Assembly: GCF_004135975.1 (NCBI RefSeq)
Contig: NZ_CP026538.1
Coordinates: 744,001-808,000, forward strand
Origin: Solidesulfovibrio carbinolicus
GTDB taxonomy: Bacteria > Desulfobacterota > Desulfovibrionia > Desulfovibrionales > Desulfovibrionaceae
Direction: 5' to 3'
DNA length: 64,000 bases
The position numbers were made by a program, and so were the translations under genes. Positions 46,554-56,350 of this stretch are shown piece after piece; the stretch's first letter is position 1, and each line of letters starts with the position of its first letter. The notes below the pieces were generated by a model. That model worked only from the letters and a program-made list of their open reading frames with translations. It ran no database searches and had not been told where the DNA came from.

Positions 46554-47792
46554 TTAGGGTTTGGACAAGGCGGCGATGTTGGGGCCTAGAGAGGCCAGGG
46601 CGGCGTTGGCCAGGAGTTTGGCGCCGAACGGGGTGAGGTGGACGCCGTCCTTGGTGCGGGTGGCCTTGGGGCCGTCGGGGGTGATTTTGGCCTGGGCGTA
46701 GCGGCCGGCCGGGTCGGCCAGGGTGCGGGAGACGTCGATGTAGCGGCAGCCGGGCAGGGCGGCCAGTTCGCGAGCGATGACGGCGTTTATGACAGCCACG
46801 TCGGCGTTGAGCTTGGGATCGGCCATGACCGGCGCGCCGAGCCAGTAGATGCGGGCGCTGGGGTTGGTCGAGCGGGTGATGTCCACCAGCCGGCGCACCC
46901 GGCGGGCGTATTCGGCGTCCCAGCCCGGGCGGCCGAAGGCGACCTTGGTTCCGTCGGGGCGGGTGAGCGTCTGGTTGTCGTTGGTGGCGATCATGACGAT
47001 GACGGTGTCGGGGGCGTGGGCGGCGGCCAGGGCGGCCATTTCGCGTTCCCAGTTGAAGAAATCGGGCCGGGCCAGGCCGCTGGAGACCTTGCCGCGCGAG
47101 GCGAAGGCGGTTTGGGGCCGGCCGGCCAGCATGGGGCGCAGGGCGTCGGCTAAAAACAGCGACAGGGAATCGCCGGCCACCAGGATGCGTTTGCCGGGCG
47201 CGGCGGCGAGTTGGGCCGGGGCGGCGGCTTTGGCGGCGACGTTTGTTTGGTCCGGGGGCGTCTGCTGGGCTGGCGCGGCGGTACGGAGCGGGGCGGCCGG
47301 CGGCGGCGAGGGGAACGTTGCCGACGGGGGGGCCTTGCCGGCGGGAGCGGCCGGCGAGGAGGCGGCCAGGATGGCGACGGGTTTGGCGGTTGGAGCGGGG
47401 ACGGCAGGCGACGGAGTTTTGACGGATGGCGACGCCTCCAGGGCGGCCAGGGCGGCCGTGTCGGGGGCGGGCAGGCGCACCAGGCGCAGGGCCAAGGCCC
47501 TGGAACCGAGGGGTTCGCCGGGACGCACGGCCAGCCGGCCGTCCAGGGGATGGCGGGCGGCCTTGTCCACGGTCAGGCGCACGGAGTGTGGCGTGACGGC
47601 GGCGATCAACGCGGCGTTGGGGGCCTGGTCCGGGGCGTCGAAGACGGCGGCCAGGGACGGCCGATCCGGGCCGTGGGGCGGGGCCAGGCCCGGGTGGGTA
47701 AGGGCCGGCGCGGCCAGCAGGGCGGCCAAGGCCAGGGCCAGGGCGGCGGCAGGGCGGCGCGGGCGCGGGTGGTCGGAGCGGATATGCTGCAT
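46554..47792 (-). CDS. SGNH/GDSL hydrolase, DUF459-like, with N-terminal anchor
   Basis: 412 residues from the ATG at 47792; no good SD, so the start is approximate. A membrane anchor or signal (ALALALAALLAAPALTHPG) leads to a ~190-residue Ala/Pro-rich spacer, then the SGNH domain at ~215-405: GDSLSLFLADAL (nucleophile Ser), GKVSSGLARPDFFNW (Gly), VIVMIATNDNQTL (Asn) and DGVHLTPFGAKLL (Asp-His). The DUF459 type is often found beside MBOAT acyltransferases and acts as a partner in polysaccharide O-acetylation in the periplasm. Divergent from exactly such a gene. Confidence 0.85.
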   Translation of the reverse strand: MQHIRSDHPRPRRPAAALALALAALLAAPALTHPGLAPPHGPDRPSLAAVFDAPDQAPNAALIAAVTPHSVRLTVDKAARHPLDGRLAVRPGEPLGSRALALRLVRLPAPDTAALAALEASPSVKTPSPAVPAPTAKPVAILAASSPAAPAGKAPPSATFPSPPPAAPLRTAAPAQQTPPDQTNVAAKAAAPAQLAAAPGKRILVAGDSLSLFLADALRPMLAGRPQTAFASRGKVSSGLARPDFFNWEREMAALAAAHAPDTVIVMIATNDNQTLTRPDGTKVAFGRPGWDAEYARRVRRLVDITRSTNPSARIYWLGAPVMADPKLNADVAVINAVIARELAALPGCRYIDVSRTLADPAGRYAQAKITPDGPKATRTKDGVHLTPFGAKLLANAALASLGPNIAALSKP

Positions 47793-48027
47793 GGTGGTTG
47801 CCGGCTGTTTGCCCCAAGCGGGGCATCCGCTCGGGGGGCATGACAGGCAAAGCAAGGTCCGGGCCGAAATGCACAATGAGGCAGCACACTGTAATGATGG
47901 AATAAAGTAGTTCTTGGCCGGCGTCAGACCGCCGACGGTTCGGGTTCGGGACGGCTGGCCGGTTGCCTTTTGGCGGCGGCGAAGCTAGCTTGCGCCACAT
48001 TTCCCGGAGGTTCCGAGGCGACGCCCT

Positions 48028-49494
48028 ATGAACATCACGAGCTTTGAATTCGCCCTGTTTTTTGCCGCCATCTTGCCGCTCAACTGGCTGCTGCGGCCCC
48101 ATGCCGGGGCGTATCGCCTGTTTCTGCTGTTGGCCTCCTACGTCTTCTACGCCTCGTTTAACGCCAAGTTCCTGCTGATTCTGCTGGTTTTCAGCTTCCT
48201 GACCTGGTTTTTCGCCGTGGTCTTCGCCGAGACGTCCGATCAGCGTTTTCGGCGCTTTTGCCTCGTGCTCTATGTCGCCTTTGCCCTGGGCATGCTGGCG
48301 TTCTTCAAATATTACGAGATGCTCTACATCTCAGCCGACTGGCTGTTTAGGGTGCTGTCGGTCAAAAGCCCGGTGCCGTTGCTTGACGTCATCATGCCGA
48401 TTGGCATTTCGTTTTTCACCTTCCAGGGCATGTCCTATGCCATCGATGTCTACCGCGATCCGACCAAGGTCGAGCGCAGTCTGGTGGAAGTCTTCTGTTT
48501 TATTTCCTTTTTTCCGACCATTTTGTCCGGTCCCATCCTGCGGGCCGGCAATTTCCTGCCCCAGCTCAAAAAGGCCCGGGTGGGGCAGCCGGATTTTTCC
48601 CGGGCCTTTTATCTGCTGATTCGGGGCCTCATTAAAAAGATCATCATTTCGAGCTACCTGTCCGAACACATCGTGCGCACCACCTTCGGCGCGCCCGAGG
48701 GTTTCAGCTCGGCGGCGGTCATTGTCGGCATCCTTTCGTATGCCGCCCAGATTTATTGCGACTTTTCGGGCTATTCCGATCTGGCCCAGGGCGTGGGGCT
48801 GCTCATGGGCTTTGACATCCCGGATAACTTCAACGCCCCGTACAGGAGCTTAAGCCTGCGCGATTTCTGGCGGCGCTGGCATATCACTTTTTCTACCTGG
48901 CTTCGAGACTACCTCTATATTTCCCTGGGCGGCAACCGCAAGGGCACCGTGCGCAAGTACGCCAACCTGGTGACCACCATGGCCCTGGGCGGGCTGTGGC
49001 ACGGCGCGGCCTACAATTTTCTGGTCTGGGGCTTCATCCACGGCTTCGGGCTGGTCATCGCCCATTTCGTGGGTTCGCTGCGCCCGGCCCGGGCGGCCAA
49101 ACCGGCAGCTCGGGCGGAGGGTGACGCCAGTGTCCCGTCGGGGCCGGGCTTTCTCGGCGGCCTGTGGAACGCGGTCTGCTGGGTTTCGACCTTTGCCTAC
49201 GTCAACGTGGCCTGGGTGTTTTTCGGGGCCGAGGACGCCGGCAAGGCCGTGGACATCTTGAAGCGCGCCGTGGCCCTGGATCCTGACGGCGCGGGCTTCC
49301 GGCCGACCTGCCTGGTCCTGGTGGTCCTGGTGCTGGGGGTGCAGCTGCTCAATTTCACCGGGCGCGACGTTTTTCGAAAAAGTTTCGACTGGATGCCGTT
49401 TCCGCTCCAGGGCGCGGCCCTGGGCGTGGCCGCGGCCTGCATCTTGAAGCTGGGCCCGGACGGCGTGCTGCCGTTTATTTACTTCGCCTTCTGA
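48028..49494 (+). CDS. MBOAT-family O-acyltransferase (AlgI/DltB-like)
   Basis: 488 residues with about eleven membrane helices. FFTFQGMSYAIDVYR, SFFPTILSGPILR, YLYISLGGNRKG and the catalytic His in MALGGLWHGAAYNFLVWG are the MBOAT signatures. It moves acetyl (or other acyl) groups across the inner membrane for transfer to a surface polysaccharide or peptidoglycan. AGGTTC precedes the ATG. The SGNH proteins encoded on either side are the likely periplasmic partners. Confidence 0.93.
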   Translation: MNITSFEFALFFAAILPLNWLLRPHAGAYRLFLLLASYVFYASFNAKFLLILLVFSFLTWFFAVVFAETSDQRFRRFCLVLYVAFALGMLAFFKYYEMLYISADWLFRVLSVKSPVPLLDVIMPIGISFFTFQGMSYAIDVYRDPTKVERSLVEVFCFISFFPTILSGPILRAGNFLPQLKKARVGQPDFSRAFYLLIRGLIKKIIISSYLSEHIVRTTFGAPEGFSSAAVIVGILSYAAQIYCDFSGYSDLAQGVGLLMGFDIPDNFNAPYRSLSLRDFWRRWHITFSTWLRDYLYISLGGNRKGTVRKYANLVTTMALGGLWHGAAYNFLVWGFIHGFGLVIAHFVGSLRPARAAKPAARAEGDASVPSGPGFLGGLWNAVCWVSTFAYVNVAWVFFGAEDAGKAVDILKRAVALDPDGAGFRPTCLVLVVLVLGVQLLNFTGRDVFRKSFDWMPFPLQGAALGVAAACILKLGPDGVLPFIYFAF

Positions 49495-49939
49495 TTTTTT
49501 TCTTCCGCCATCGGTCTGGCGTGGCTTGGCGGGGACATGGCCGCCAACCCCCGCCACATCTCGGTTTGCGGCCGTCGCGCCCGGCGGCCGGTGCATTCGC
49601 CCGATCCGTTCTCTCGCCATTTTTTCCTTTTTTTTCCGATAAGTGGAGGAATCTGGTATTTATCTTGTAGGGAACGTCGCGTTCTGCTAGTGTGCAGACT
49701 CAGGATGGGAACGCAGCTTCGGCGGCGTCGTCCATAGGTAAGCGCCCAAAATCGTTGGGGAACGAAGTCCGTAGGAGGCTTGGGCGCACATCCGGACGAG
49801 GCTTTATGGGACGCCGGCTGTTTGAGAAACTCATACCATCCAGGGTCGCGTTTCTTACATTATCATGCCGTTACCGGGACTTGGCGGGCGCGATGGGGGT
49901 CGCGCGGCGCGGGGCCGGGCCGGCACTGAGGTGTTGTGT
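49495..49939. other. 445-bp intergenic region
   Basis: No gene. It holds a 13-bp dyad GAACG-TCG-CGTTC (49672-49684), two more GGGAACG-type words downstream, and GCGCCCAA...TTGGGCGC arms at about 49743-49793, which could form a leader stem for the following gene. I see no match to a known riboswitch. Confidence 0.4.
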
Positions 49940-52318
49940 ATGCGAAGCCCGAGTCAGGTCCTCCTCCTGGCCGTACTGATCGTCTCCTTGATTCTCCCTC
50001 CCGGACTGCCCGTGGCGGGCGCGGCCAAGGTCGATCCCGGCACGCCCAAAGCCAAGCGTATCCTGCTGGTGGGCGATTCCTTGTCCATTGGCCTGGGCCA
50101 GCAGATGGAGACCGCTTTTGCCGGCAAGCCTTCGGTGCGTTTCGCGCACCTGGGCAAGGTGTCGAGCGGTCTGGCCAATCCGTCGTTTTTTGACTGGGAG
50201 GCCGCTCTTGACGCCCAGGTGAAGGCCCATCATCCCGACGTGGTCATGATCATGCTCGGGGCCAATGACGACAAGCCCCTGCCCACGCCCTCCGGGCGCA
50301 GCGCGCCGTACAAGTCCGCGTCCTGGGACGTCGAATACGCCCGGCGCGTGGCCCGGCTGCACGCCATCGCCAAAAGCGAGAACCCCGCCGCTGCCGTGTA
50401 CTTGATCGGCGTGCCCATCATGGGCGACGCCGCTTTCGACGCCGGCATGGGCCACGTCAACGGCGTGCTGGCCAAGACCGCAGCCAGTCTGCCGGATTGC
50501 GCCTATATCAACGTCCGCGACGTCCTGGCCGACGCCTCCGGGGCCTACGCTCCGGTGGCCCGCACGGCTTTGGGCGCCACCGTCAAGCTGCGCGCTGACG
50601 ACGGTGTGCACATCTCCGCCGCCGGCTCGCGCCTTTTGGCCGCCCGGCTGATCGAAACCGTGGCCGAACCCTCGGGTCTGCCCCGGGGCGAACTCCTGGC
50701 CGCCATCGAAAACCGCGATTTGACGCCCCTGGCCCGGCCCGGACGTCCGGCGACCCCGTCCGTGACGGCGGTCGCTGCCGCGCCGGTTCAGGCCGCGGCC
50801 CCGGCCGCCCTGACCGCCGAGAAGCCGGCCGCGCCCGTGGCCGATGCCGCCGCCGCCGTGGCGGCCAAGCCCGTCGCCGCCCCGGCCGTGCAGGTCGCCC
50901 AGGCGACCGCCGCGCCCAAGGCCGCCGCTCCGGGCGCCCAGGCAACGCCTGCCCCGGCCGCCGCCGCCAAGGCCCCCGCGCCGATCCAGGTCGCCGAGGC
51001 TCCGGCCAAGGCCGCCGCACCGACCGTCAATCCCGTGGCCCGCCCGGCCGCGCCGGCCGTGGCTCCCGGCGTCAACTACGCCGTGGCCGATGGCGACACC
51101 CTGTGGTCCGTGGCCAAGCGTCTGGGCGTGTCCGCCGACGCCCTGGCCGCCGCCAACCCCGACATTGATCCCCGCCGCATGAGCATCGGCCAGCGCCTGG
51201 CCGTGCCGGCCGGGGTGGACCTCGCCCAGGTCACCAAGGCCCAGATCCGCCCGAGCGTTCCCGCCGCCGCGACCAAGGTCCACACCGTGGCCGACGGCGA
51301 CAACTTCTGGTCCGTGGCCCGCCAGCACGGCGTCACCGTGGCCGCGCTCACCGAAGCCAATCCCGGCGTCGATCCCACCCGGCTGCGCATCGGCCAGCCC
51401 CTGGCCCTGCCCGCCGCCACGGCCACGGCCGCTCGGCCGGCCGCCGGCAAGCAGCACGCCGCCCTGGACGGGGCCGGCTATGTGGTGGCCGACGGCGACA
51501 ACTTCTGGTCCATCGCCAAGCGCCTGGGCGTGTCGGCCGACGACCTGACCCGCTTAAACGCCGGCCTCGATCCCCTGCGCCTGCAGCCCGGACAGGTTCT
51601 GGCCGTGCCGGACAACGCCCGGGCCGAGGCCCTGGCCGCGCCCGCCCCGGCCGCCGCCGAAACCCGGACGGTCAGCGACGCCGGGCTGTATCCCGTGGCC
51701 CCGGGCGACACCCTGTGGGGCCTGTCGCGCCGGTTCGGCGTCTCCCTGGAAGAGATGCTGGCCGTCAACGGCGAGGTCGATCCGTCGCGGCTGCGCGTGG
51801 GCCAGCTGGTCACCGTGCCCGCGGAAGGCGGCCTGGCCAGCGCCGAAATGCTGCTGTTCCCGGTCTCGGCCGGCGACAGCCTGTGGAGCATCGCCAAGCG
51901 TTTCGACGTCAGCGTCGAGGCTTTGACTGCCGCCAATCCCGGCGTCGATCCGTTGCGCCTGCGCGAGGGCCAGACCTTGCGCGTGCCGTCGTCCCTGGCT
52001 GCCGTGGCCGCTTCCGGCGCGCCGGCCAAGGAAGCCCAGGCCAAGGCGGCCTCGGCCGTCACGCCGGCCATCCTGCCGGCCGAGGCCCAGGGCGGGACGA
52101 GCCCGGCCGCCAGCCCGACGCCGACCGCCGGCCCGGCCCATGCCCCGGCCCGCCAGCATGTCATTTCCGAGGGCGACAACCTTTGGAAGCTCTCCCGGGC
52201 CTATGGCCTGAGCGTCCAGCGCATCCTGGCTGAAAACAGCGGGCTGGACCCCATGCGTCTGCGGGTGGGCACGGTGTTGCAGTTGCCCGTGGGCGTGGCT
52301 TCCATGGCCGCCCGTTAG
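49940..52318 (+). CDS. SGNH hydrolase fused to six LysM repeats
   Basis: 792 residues from the ATG with a GAGG before it. Signal peptide (LLLAVLIVSLILPPGLPVAG), then an SGNH domain at ~35-255: GDSLSIGLGQQ, GKVSSGLANPSFFDW, VVMIMLGANDDKPL and DGVHISAAG. An Ala/Pro-rich stretch follows, then six LysM repeats at ~375-785, each with GD[TNS]-[LF]W-[SGK] and DP-R---GQ-L-VP (for example ADGDTLWSVAKRLGV; SEGDNLWKLSRAYGL). LysM binds peptidoglycan GlcNAc, so this esterase or acetyltransferase works at the wall, probably with the MBOAT encoded upstream. The number of LysM units is high. Confidence 0.9.
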   Translation: MRSPSQVLLLAVLIVSLILPPGLPVAGAAKVDPGTPKAKRILLVGDSLSIGLGQQMETAFAGKPSVRFAHLGKVSSGLANPSFFDWEAALDAQVKAHHPDVVMIMLGANDDKPLPTPSGRSAPYKSASWDVEYARRVARLHAIAKSENPAAAVYLIGVPIMGDAAFDAGMGHVNGVLAKTAASLPDCAYINVRDVLADASGAYAPVARTALGATVKLRADDGVHISAAGSRLLAARLIETVAEPSGLPRGELLAAIENRDLTPLARPGRPATPSVTAVAAAPVQAAAPAALTAEKPAAPVADAAAAVAAKPVAAPAVQVAQATAAPKAAAPGAQATPAPAAAAKAPAPIQVAEAPAKAAAPTVNPVARPAAPAVAPGVNYAVADGDTLWSVAKRLGVSADALAAANPDIDPRRMSIGQRLAVPAGVDLAQVTKAQIRPSVPAAATKVHTVADGDNFWSVARQHGVTVAALTEANPGVDPTRLRIGQPLALPAATATAARPAAGKQHAALDGAGYVVADGDNFWSIAKRLGVSADDLTRLNAGLDPLRLQPGQVLAVPDNARAEALAAPAPAAAETRTVSDAGLYPVAPGDTLWGLSRRFGVSLEEMLAVNGEVDPSRLRVGQLVTVPAEGGLASAEMLLFPVSAGDSLWSIAKRFDVSVEALTAANPGVDPLRLREGQTLRVPSSLAAVAASGAPAKEAQAKAASAVTPAILPAEAQGGTSPAASPTPTAGPAHAPARQHVISEGDNLWKLSRAYGLSVQRILAENSGLDPMRLRVGTVLQLPVGVASMAAR

Positions 52319-52393
52319 GGGCGGCCTGTATTTGACCGGCGGCATCAAGCCGGGTAGAGAGGAAAAAACAGGCCAGCGGACGGAGCGGCGACT

Positions 52394-52606
52394 ATGGGCG
52401 GGCAGGACTGGGATGTCATGGGAAACAAGGCCGGGTATACCCTGCTGCGGCACACCCTCGCCAACATCCGCGAAGTCGCGCCTTCCACGGCTTTTGAACG
52501 CGGCGACGCCATCGACCTTGTCTACACAGGGCCAAGCACGCCCCAGAGCGGCGAAGCCCAGGCCTTTGCTTCGGGCGTGGGGTCGCTGGCGGATAAAAAA
52601 ACCTGA
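52394..52606 (+). CDS. Small protein sharing a C-terminal motif with its neighbour
   Basis: 70 residues from the ATG with GGAG eight bases upstream. The middle (NKAGYTLLRHTLANIREVAP) is helical; the end AQAFASGVGSLADKK resembles GAYASGIGTLADADV of the 100-residue protein at 52844. Both have a KxxxxTL helix. Likely related small proteins of unknown role. Confidence 0.45.
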   Translation: MGGQDWDVMGNKAGYTLLRHTLANIREVAPSTAFERGDAIDLVYTGPSTPQSGEAQAFASGVGSLADKKT

Positions 52607-52843
52607 CCGGTCGGCGCGCTCCGGCAGTTGACGTGAGCACTGCGGCCGGCGCATTGGTGGAAATCCCGAAGATTTGCGAGGTTGGGCGACAGCCTGGGTT
52701 TTTAGGGCAGGCAACCGGGCTTTTCCTGCAGAAAGTATTCCCGGCCCGCGCCATAGGCGCACGCCGGGAGCGCGACACGAGGCGACGAACCGAACACGCC
52801 GTGCGCCGGGGCCTGCTCCGACGACGCGGCAGGGAGCAACGCC

Positions 52844-53146
52844 ATGAGCGCCATCACGTTTTCCAATCCCTTGAGCGCCGAGGTCGCCGGCGGCATCGTG
52901 ACCAAGACACTGGACACCTTCAACAGCATGCCTTCCTCGTCCGGCGCATCCTCGGCCGGCGACGCCGCGCCCTTCGACAAGCAGACCTTTGGCGCGGCTG
53001 TGGTGGAAAAAACTTTGGATTACATGAACTCCGGCTCCTCGGGGGCGACCGCCTCAAACGACATGAGCCAGACCTACCAGTTTTCCAAGGACGTGCTCGG
53101 GGCCTACGCCTCGGGCATCGGCACCCTGGCCGACGCCGACGTCTAG
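52844..53146 (+). CDS. Small hypothetical protein (Ser/Ala-rich)
   Basis: 100 residues from the ATG with GGGAG eight bases upstream. Two repeats of a VxxKTLDxxNS unit (GGIVTKTLDTFNSMPSSSG; AAVVEKTLDYMNSGSSGA) and an end QFSKDVLGAYASGIGTLADA. It lacks a signal or membrane helix. Layout recalls small flagellar/motility-associated proteins, but the match is weak and no motility gene is near. Function unknown. Confidence 0.6.
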   Translation: MSAITFSNPLSAEVAGGIVTKTLDTFNSMPSSSGASSAGDAAPFDKQTFGAAVVEKTLDYMNSGSSGATASNDMSQTYQFSKDVLGAYASGIGTLADADV

Positions 53147-53451
53147 GCCGGCCGGCGGGGAAATTCCGTCGTGGGGCGCTGCGCAGGGCGCAGGCCCGGG
53201 CGAGGCGGCGTTGCCCTGGGAACGGCGCTTGGCGCTTCCACTTCCAGGATGGCGGCCTTGGCTCTGGGCGATTGCGGCCGGCCCTGCGGTCGAGGAACCT
53301 GGGCCTTCCCTGGTGTGGTTGACCGGCAAGGCCGACACATGGCGCACCAAAGGGCGCAAGCCCGGCGGTCTTTGCTGTTTTGTGTTTTGATATGTAAAAT
53401 ACCACAACAACGACAGGGGCTTGGCCCCTGTTTCTGCGTTTAGGAGCACCT
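53147..53451 (+). promoter_or_regulatory. Upstream region of prmA with hairpin
   Basis: 305 bp without a gene. CAGGGGC-TTG-GCCCCTG (53414-53430) then TTTCTG lies 21 bp before the prmA GTG, so it may attenuate or terminate. An AT-rich patch (TGTTTTGATATGTAAAATACC) just upstream could hold the promoter. Confidence 0.45.
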
Positions 53452-54312
53452 GTGCGCAAACTGCTTCGCGTCGACATCACCGTGCCCGGCGGCGGCGAAA
53501 CCGCCGAACTGCTGGAAGCCTGGCTGGCCGGCCGGGCCGCCCAGGGCTGGGAAGAGGCCGTCCTTGAGGACGGCGAGACCGTCCGCTTCCGCGTCCACAT
53601 GGAAGACGCCCCGCCGGCCCGGGCCTTTGCCGAGGAAGTCGCGGCCGACTGGCCGGACCTGCCCCGGGAAGTCTCCACCCTGGAGGAAGAGGACTGGGGA
53701 GCGGCCTGGATGGCCTTTTTCACGCCCATTGAGGTCGGCGGCGTCTATGAGATCCTGCCGCCCTGGATGGCCGACCATGACACCGGCGGCAAAAAGCCCA
53801 TCCTCATAGAACCCAAGATGGCCTTCGGCACCGGCCACCACCCCACCACCGCCCTGTGCCTGGAAGCCTTTGCCCAAGCCCAGACCTCGGGCTGGCTGCA
53901 GCCGTCAATGCGCTTTCTTGATCTCGGCACCGGCTCGGGCATCCTGGGCATCGGGCTATGCCGCCTGGGGCTGACCGGCGTGGGGCTGGACATCGACCCC
54001 CAGGCCGTGTGGTGCGCCGCCGACAACCTGCGCTTAAACGGCGTGGAAGGTTCCATGTCCCTGGCCGTGGGCGGGGTGGGGAGCCTGGCCCCGGACAGCC
54101 GCTTCGAGGTCGTGGCCGCCAATATCCTGGCCGCGCCGCTCATGGCCATGGCGAAGCTGCTCACGCGCCATGTGGCCCAGGGCGGGATGCTGGTGCTGTC
54201 CGGCATCCTCGAAACCCAGGCCGACGACGTGGCCGCCGCCTACCAGGCCACTGGCCTCGGTCAGCCCGTGCGTCGAGTGTCCGGGGAATGGGCCTCGCTT
54301 TCCTGGCAGTGA
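53452..54312 (+). CDS. prmA: Ribosomal protein L11 methyltransferase
   Basis: 286 residues from a GTG with AGGAG five bases upstream. The N-terminal substrate domain ([20 protein letters not shown]) is followed by the PrmA linker ([20 protein letters not shown]), diagnostic for the family, and a Rossmann core: [31 protein letters not shown] and [14 protein letters not shown] (the N-I-L of motif IV). It trimethylates L11. It precedes the sugar-epimerase cluster by 82 bp and may be the first gene of that transcript. Confidence 0.93.
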   Translation: MRKLLRVDITVPGGGETAELLEAWLAGRAAQGWEEAVLEDGETVRFRVHMEDAPPARAFAEEVAADWPDLPREVSTLEEEDWGAAWMAFFTPIEVGGVYEILPPWMADHDTGGKKPILIEPKMAFGTGHHPTTALCLEAFAQAQTSGWLQPSMRFLDLGTGSGILGIGLCRLGLTGVGLDIDPQAVWCAADNLRLNGVEGSMSLAVGGVGSLAPDSRFEVVAANILAAPLMAMAKLLTRHVAQGGMLVLSGILETQADDVAAAYQATGLGQPVRRVSGEWASLSWQ

Positions 54313-54394
54313 TTTACATTCCCCCGAAAGGGGATTATGGGGACGCTTTCCGCGTTGGCATCATCCACCTCAAACCGTCTTCAAGGCACAAGCC

Positions 54395-55345
54395 ATGCAC
54401 CTGAAAAAACGTGTTCTCGTCACCGGCGGCGCCGGCTTTCTCGGTTCGCACCTGTGCGAACGCCTGCTCGCCCAGGGTTGCGACGTCATCTGCCTGGACA
54501 ACTATTTCACCGGCTCCAAGCAAAACGTCGCGCATCTTCTCGACGATCCGCACTTCGAGCTGATGCGCCACGACGTCACCTTCCCCCTCTACGTGGAAGT
54601 CGACGAGATCTATAACCTGGCCTGCCCGGCCTCGCCCATCCACTACCAGCACGATCCGGTGGCCACCACCAAGACCAGTGTGCATGGCGCCATCAACATG
54701 CTCGGCCTGGCCAAGCGCCTGCGGGCCAAGATCATGCAGGCCTCCACGTCCGAGGTCTACGGCGACCCGTCGGTGCATCCCCAGCCCGAATCCTACTGGG
54801 GCAACGTCAACCCCATCGGCTTCCGCTCCTGCTACGACGAAGGCAAGCGTTGCGCCGAAACCCTGTTCTTCGACTACCGCCGCCAGCACAACCTGCGCAT
54901 CAAGGTCGCCCGCATCTTCAATACCTATGGGCCGAGAATGCATCCCAACGACGGCCGCGTGGTCTCCAACTTCATCATCCAGGCCCTGCGCGGCGAGCCG
55001 CTGACCGTTTACGGCCAGGGCCAGCAGACCCGGTCGTTCTGCTACGTCGACGACCTCGTCGAAGCCTTCCTGCGCCTCATGGATACCCCCGACGACTTCA
55101 CCGGCCCGGTCAACACCGGCAACCCGGGCGAGTTCACCATTCTGGAACTGGCCAAGCTGGTCATCGAATACACCGGCTCCAAGTCGGTCATCGACTACCG
55201 GCCCCTGCCCCAGGACGATCCCAAACAGCGCCGCCCGGACATCACCCTGGCCAAGGCCAAGCTCGGTTGGGAACCCAAGGTGGCCCTGCCCGAGGGCCTG
55301 AAAAAGACCATCGAATACTTCGATGCCTTCCTGCGCCAGGCCTAA
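54395..55345 (+). CDS. UDP-glucuronate decarboxylase-like SDR
   Basis: 316 residues from the ATG. Extended SDR: NAD loop [22 protein letters not shown]-type [15 protein letters not shown] (diagnostic of UXS: PASP-HY), [11 protein letters not shown] (Ser/Thr) and [14 protein letters not shown] (catalytic Tyr and Lys). [20 protein letters not shown] and [11 protein letters not shown] complete the pattern. It makes UDP-xylose from UDP-glucuronate in the cytosol, a sugar donor for the glycosyltransferases downstream. Confidence 0.9.
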   Translation: MHLKKRVLVTGGAGFLGSHLCERLLAQGCDVICLDNYFTGSKQNVAHLLDDPHFELMRHDVTFPLYVEVDEIYNLACPASPIHYQHDPVATTKTSVHGAINMLGLAKRLRAKIMQASTSEVYGDPSVHPQPESYWGNVNPIGFRSCYDEGKRCAETLFFDYRRQHNLRIKVARIFNTYGPRMHPNDGRVVSNFIIQALRGEPLTVYGQGQQTRSFCYVDDLVEAFLRLMDTPDDFTGPVNTGNPGEFTILELAKLVIEYTGSKSVIDYRPLPQDDPKQRRPDITLAKAKLGWEPKVALPEGLKKTIEYFDAFLRQA

Positions 55346-55366
55346 GCGAGCGAAACGGAATCCCGG

Positions 55367-56350
55367 ATGACGTATGACGCCGACAGCCGCCCCGCCTCCC
55401 GGCGGGGCGGCAAGATTTCCCTTGTGGTCCCGGTCTACAACGAAGGCCCGGGGCTTTATGCCCTGCGCGACAGCGTCACGGCGGTCATGGAGGCCACGGC
55501 CTACGACTGGGAGTGCATCCTGGTCGATGACGGCAGCCGCGACCGCTCCTGGGCCGTCATTGAAGAGCTGTCCGCCGCCGACGGCCGCTTCAAGGGCCTC
55601 ATGTTCTCGCGCAACTTCGGCAAGGAGATGGCCCTGACCGCCGGTGTGGAGCACGCCATCGGCTCCGACGCCGTCATCTGCCTCGACGCCGACCTCCAGC
55701 ATCCGCCCGAGATCATTCCCGAGCTTTTGGCCAAGTGGGAGCAGGGCTACGACATCGTGGCCACCATCCGCGAAAAGGTCGCCGACTACTCCCTGGTCAA
55801 GAAGATGGGGTCCAAGACCTTTTACTGGTTCATGCGCCGGTTTACTGATCTCGATTTGCCGCCCAATTCCACGGATTTCCGGCTGCTCGACCGCAAAGTG
55901 GTGGAGACGCTTTCGAAATTCACCGAAGGCTCGCGCATGTTCCGGGGCCTGATCGATTGGATGGGCTACAAAAAGACCTACATCTCGTTTTGCGCCCCGG
56001 CCCGCAGCCAGGGCGAGCCGGCCTATTCCGTCAAGAAGCTTTTTGATTTGGCGATAAACAGCTTCACCTCCTTTTCCCTGGTGCCCCTGCGCCTGACCGG
56101 TTACCTGGGCCTTTGCATCATGGCCGTCACCGTGCCCGTGCTGGGCCTTATGGTCGTCAGCAACTGGTTTTTCGGGGCCAACATCACCGCCTTGGCCTTT
56201 TTCACGGTCTTTAATACGCTTTTAATCGGCATCGTGCTGTGCGCTTTGGGCATGATGTCGCTGTATATCGGCCATATCCACACCGAGGTGGTCAACAGGC
56301 CCCTTTACATCGTGCGCTCCCGCGCCGGAACCTGGGACGAGACGCAGTGA
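55367..56350 (+). CDS. GT2 family polyprenyl-phosphate glycosyltransferase (GtrB/ArnC-like)
   Basis: 327 residues. SLVVPVYNEGPGLYALRDS, ILVDDGSRDRSW, FSRNFGKEMALTAGVEHA and ICLDADLQHPPE (DxD) are the GtrB/DPM1-like motifs. Two C-terminal membrane helices (LGLCIMAVTVPVLGLMVVSN; FNTLLIGIVLCALGMMSLYI). It probably loads a sugar onto undecaprenyl phosphate at the inner membrane. Starts 22 bp after the UXS-like gene; the next GT overlaps its stop (GTGA). Confidence 0.92.
   Translation: MTYDADSRPASRRGGKISLVVPVYNEGPGLYALRDSVTAVMEATAYDWECILVDDGSRDRSWAVIEELSAADGRFKGLMFSRNFGKEMALTAGVEHAIGSDAVICLDADLQHPPEIIPELLAKWEQGYDIVATIREKVADYSLVKKMGSKTFYWFMRRFTDLDLPPNSTDFRLLDRKVVETLSKFTEGSRMFRGLIDWMGYKKTYISFCAPARSQGEPAYSVKKLFDLAINSFTSFSLVPLRLTGYLGLCIMAVTVPVLGLMVVSNWFFGANITALAFFTVFNTLLIGIVLCALGMMSLYIGHIHTEVVNRPLYIVRSRAGTWDETQ

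Noticed and set aside
49495..49939. c-di-GMP (GEMM) riboswitch before the LysM gene
   Set aside because: I looked for the GEMM-I core (GGCAAACC, GACGCAAAGCC) and it is absent; only simple stems are visible.
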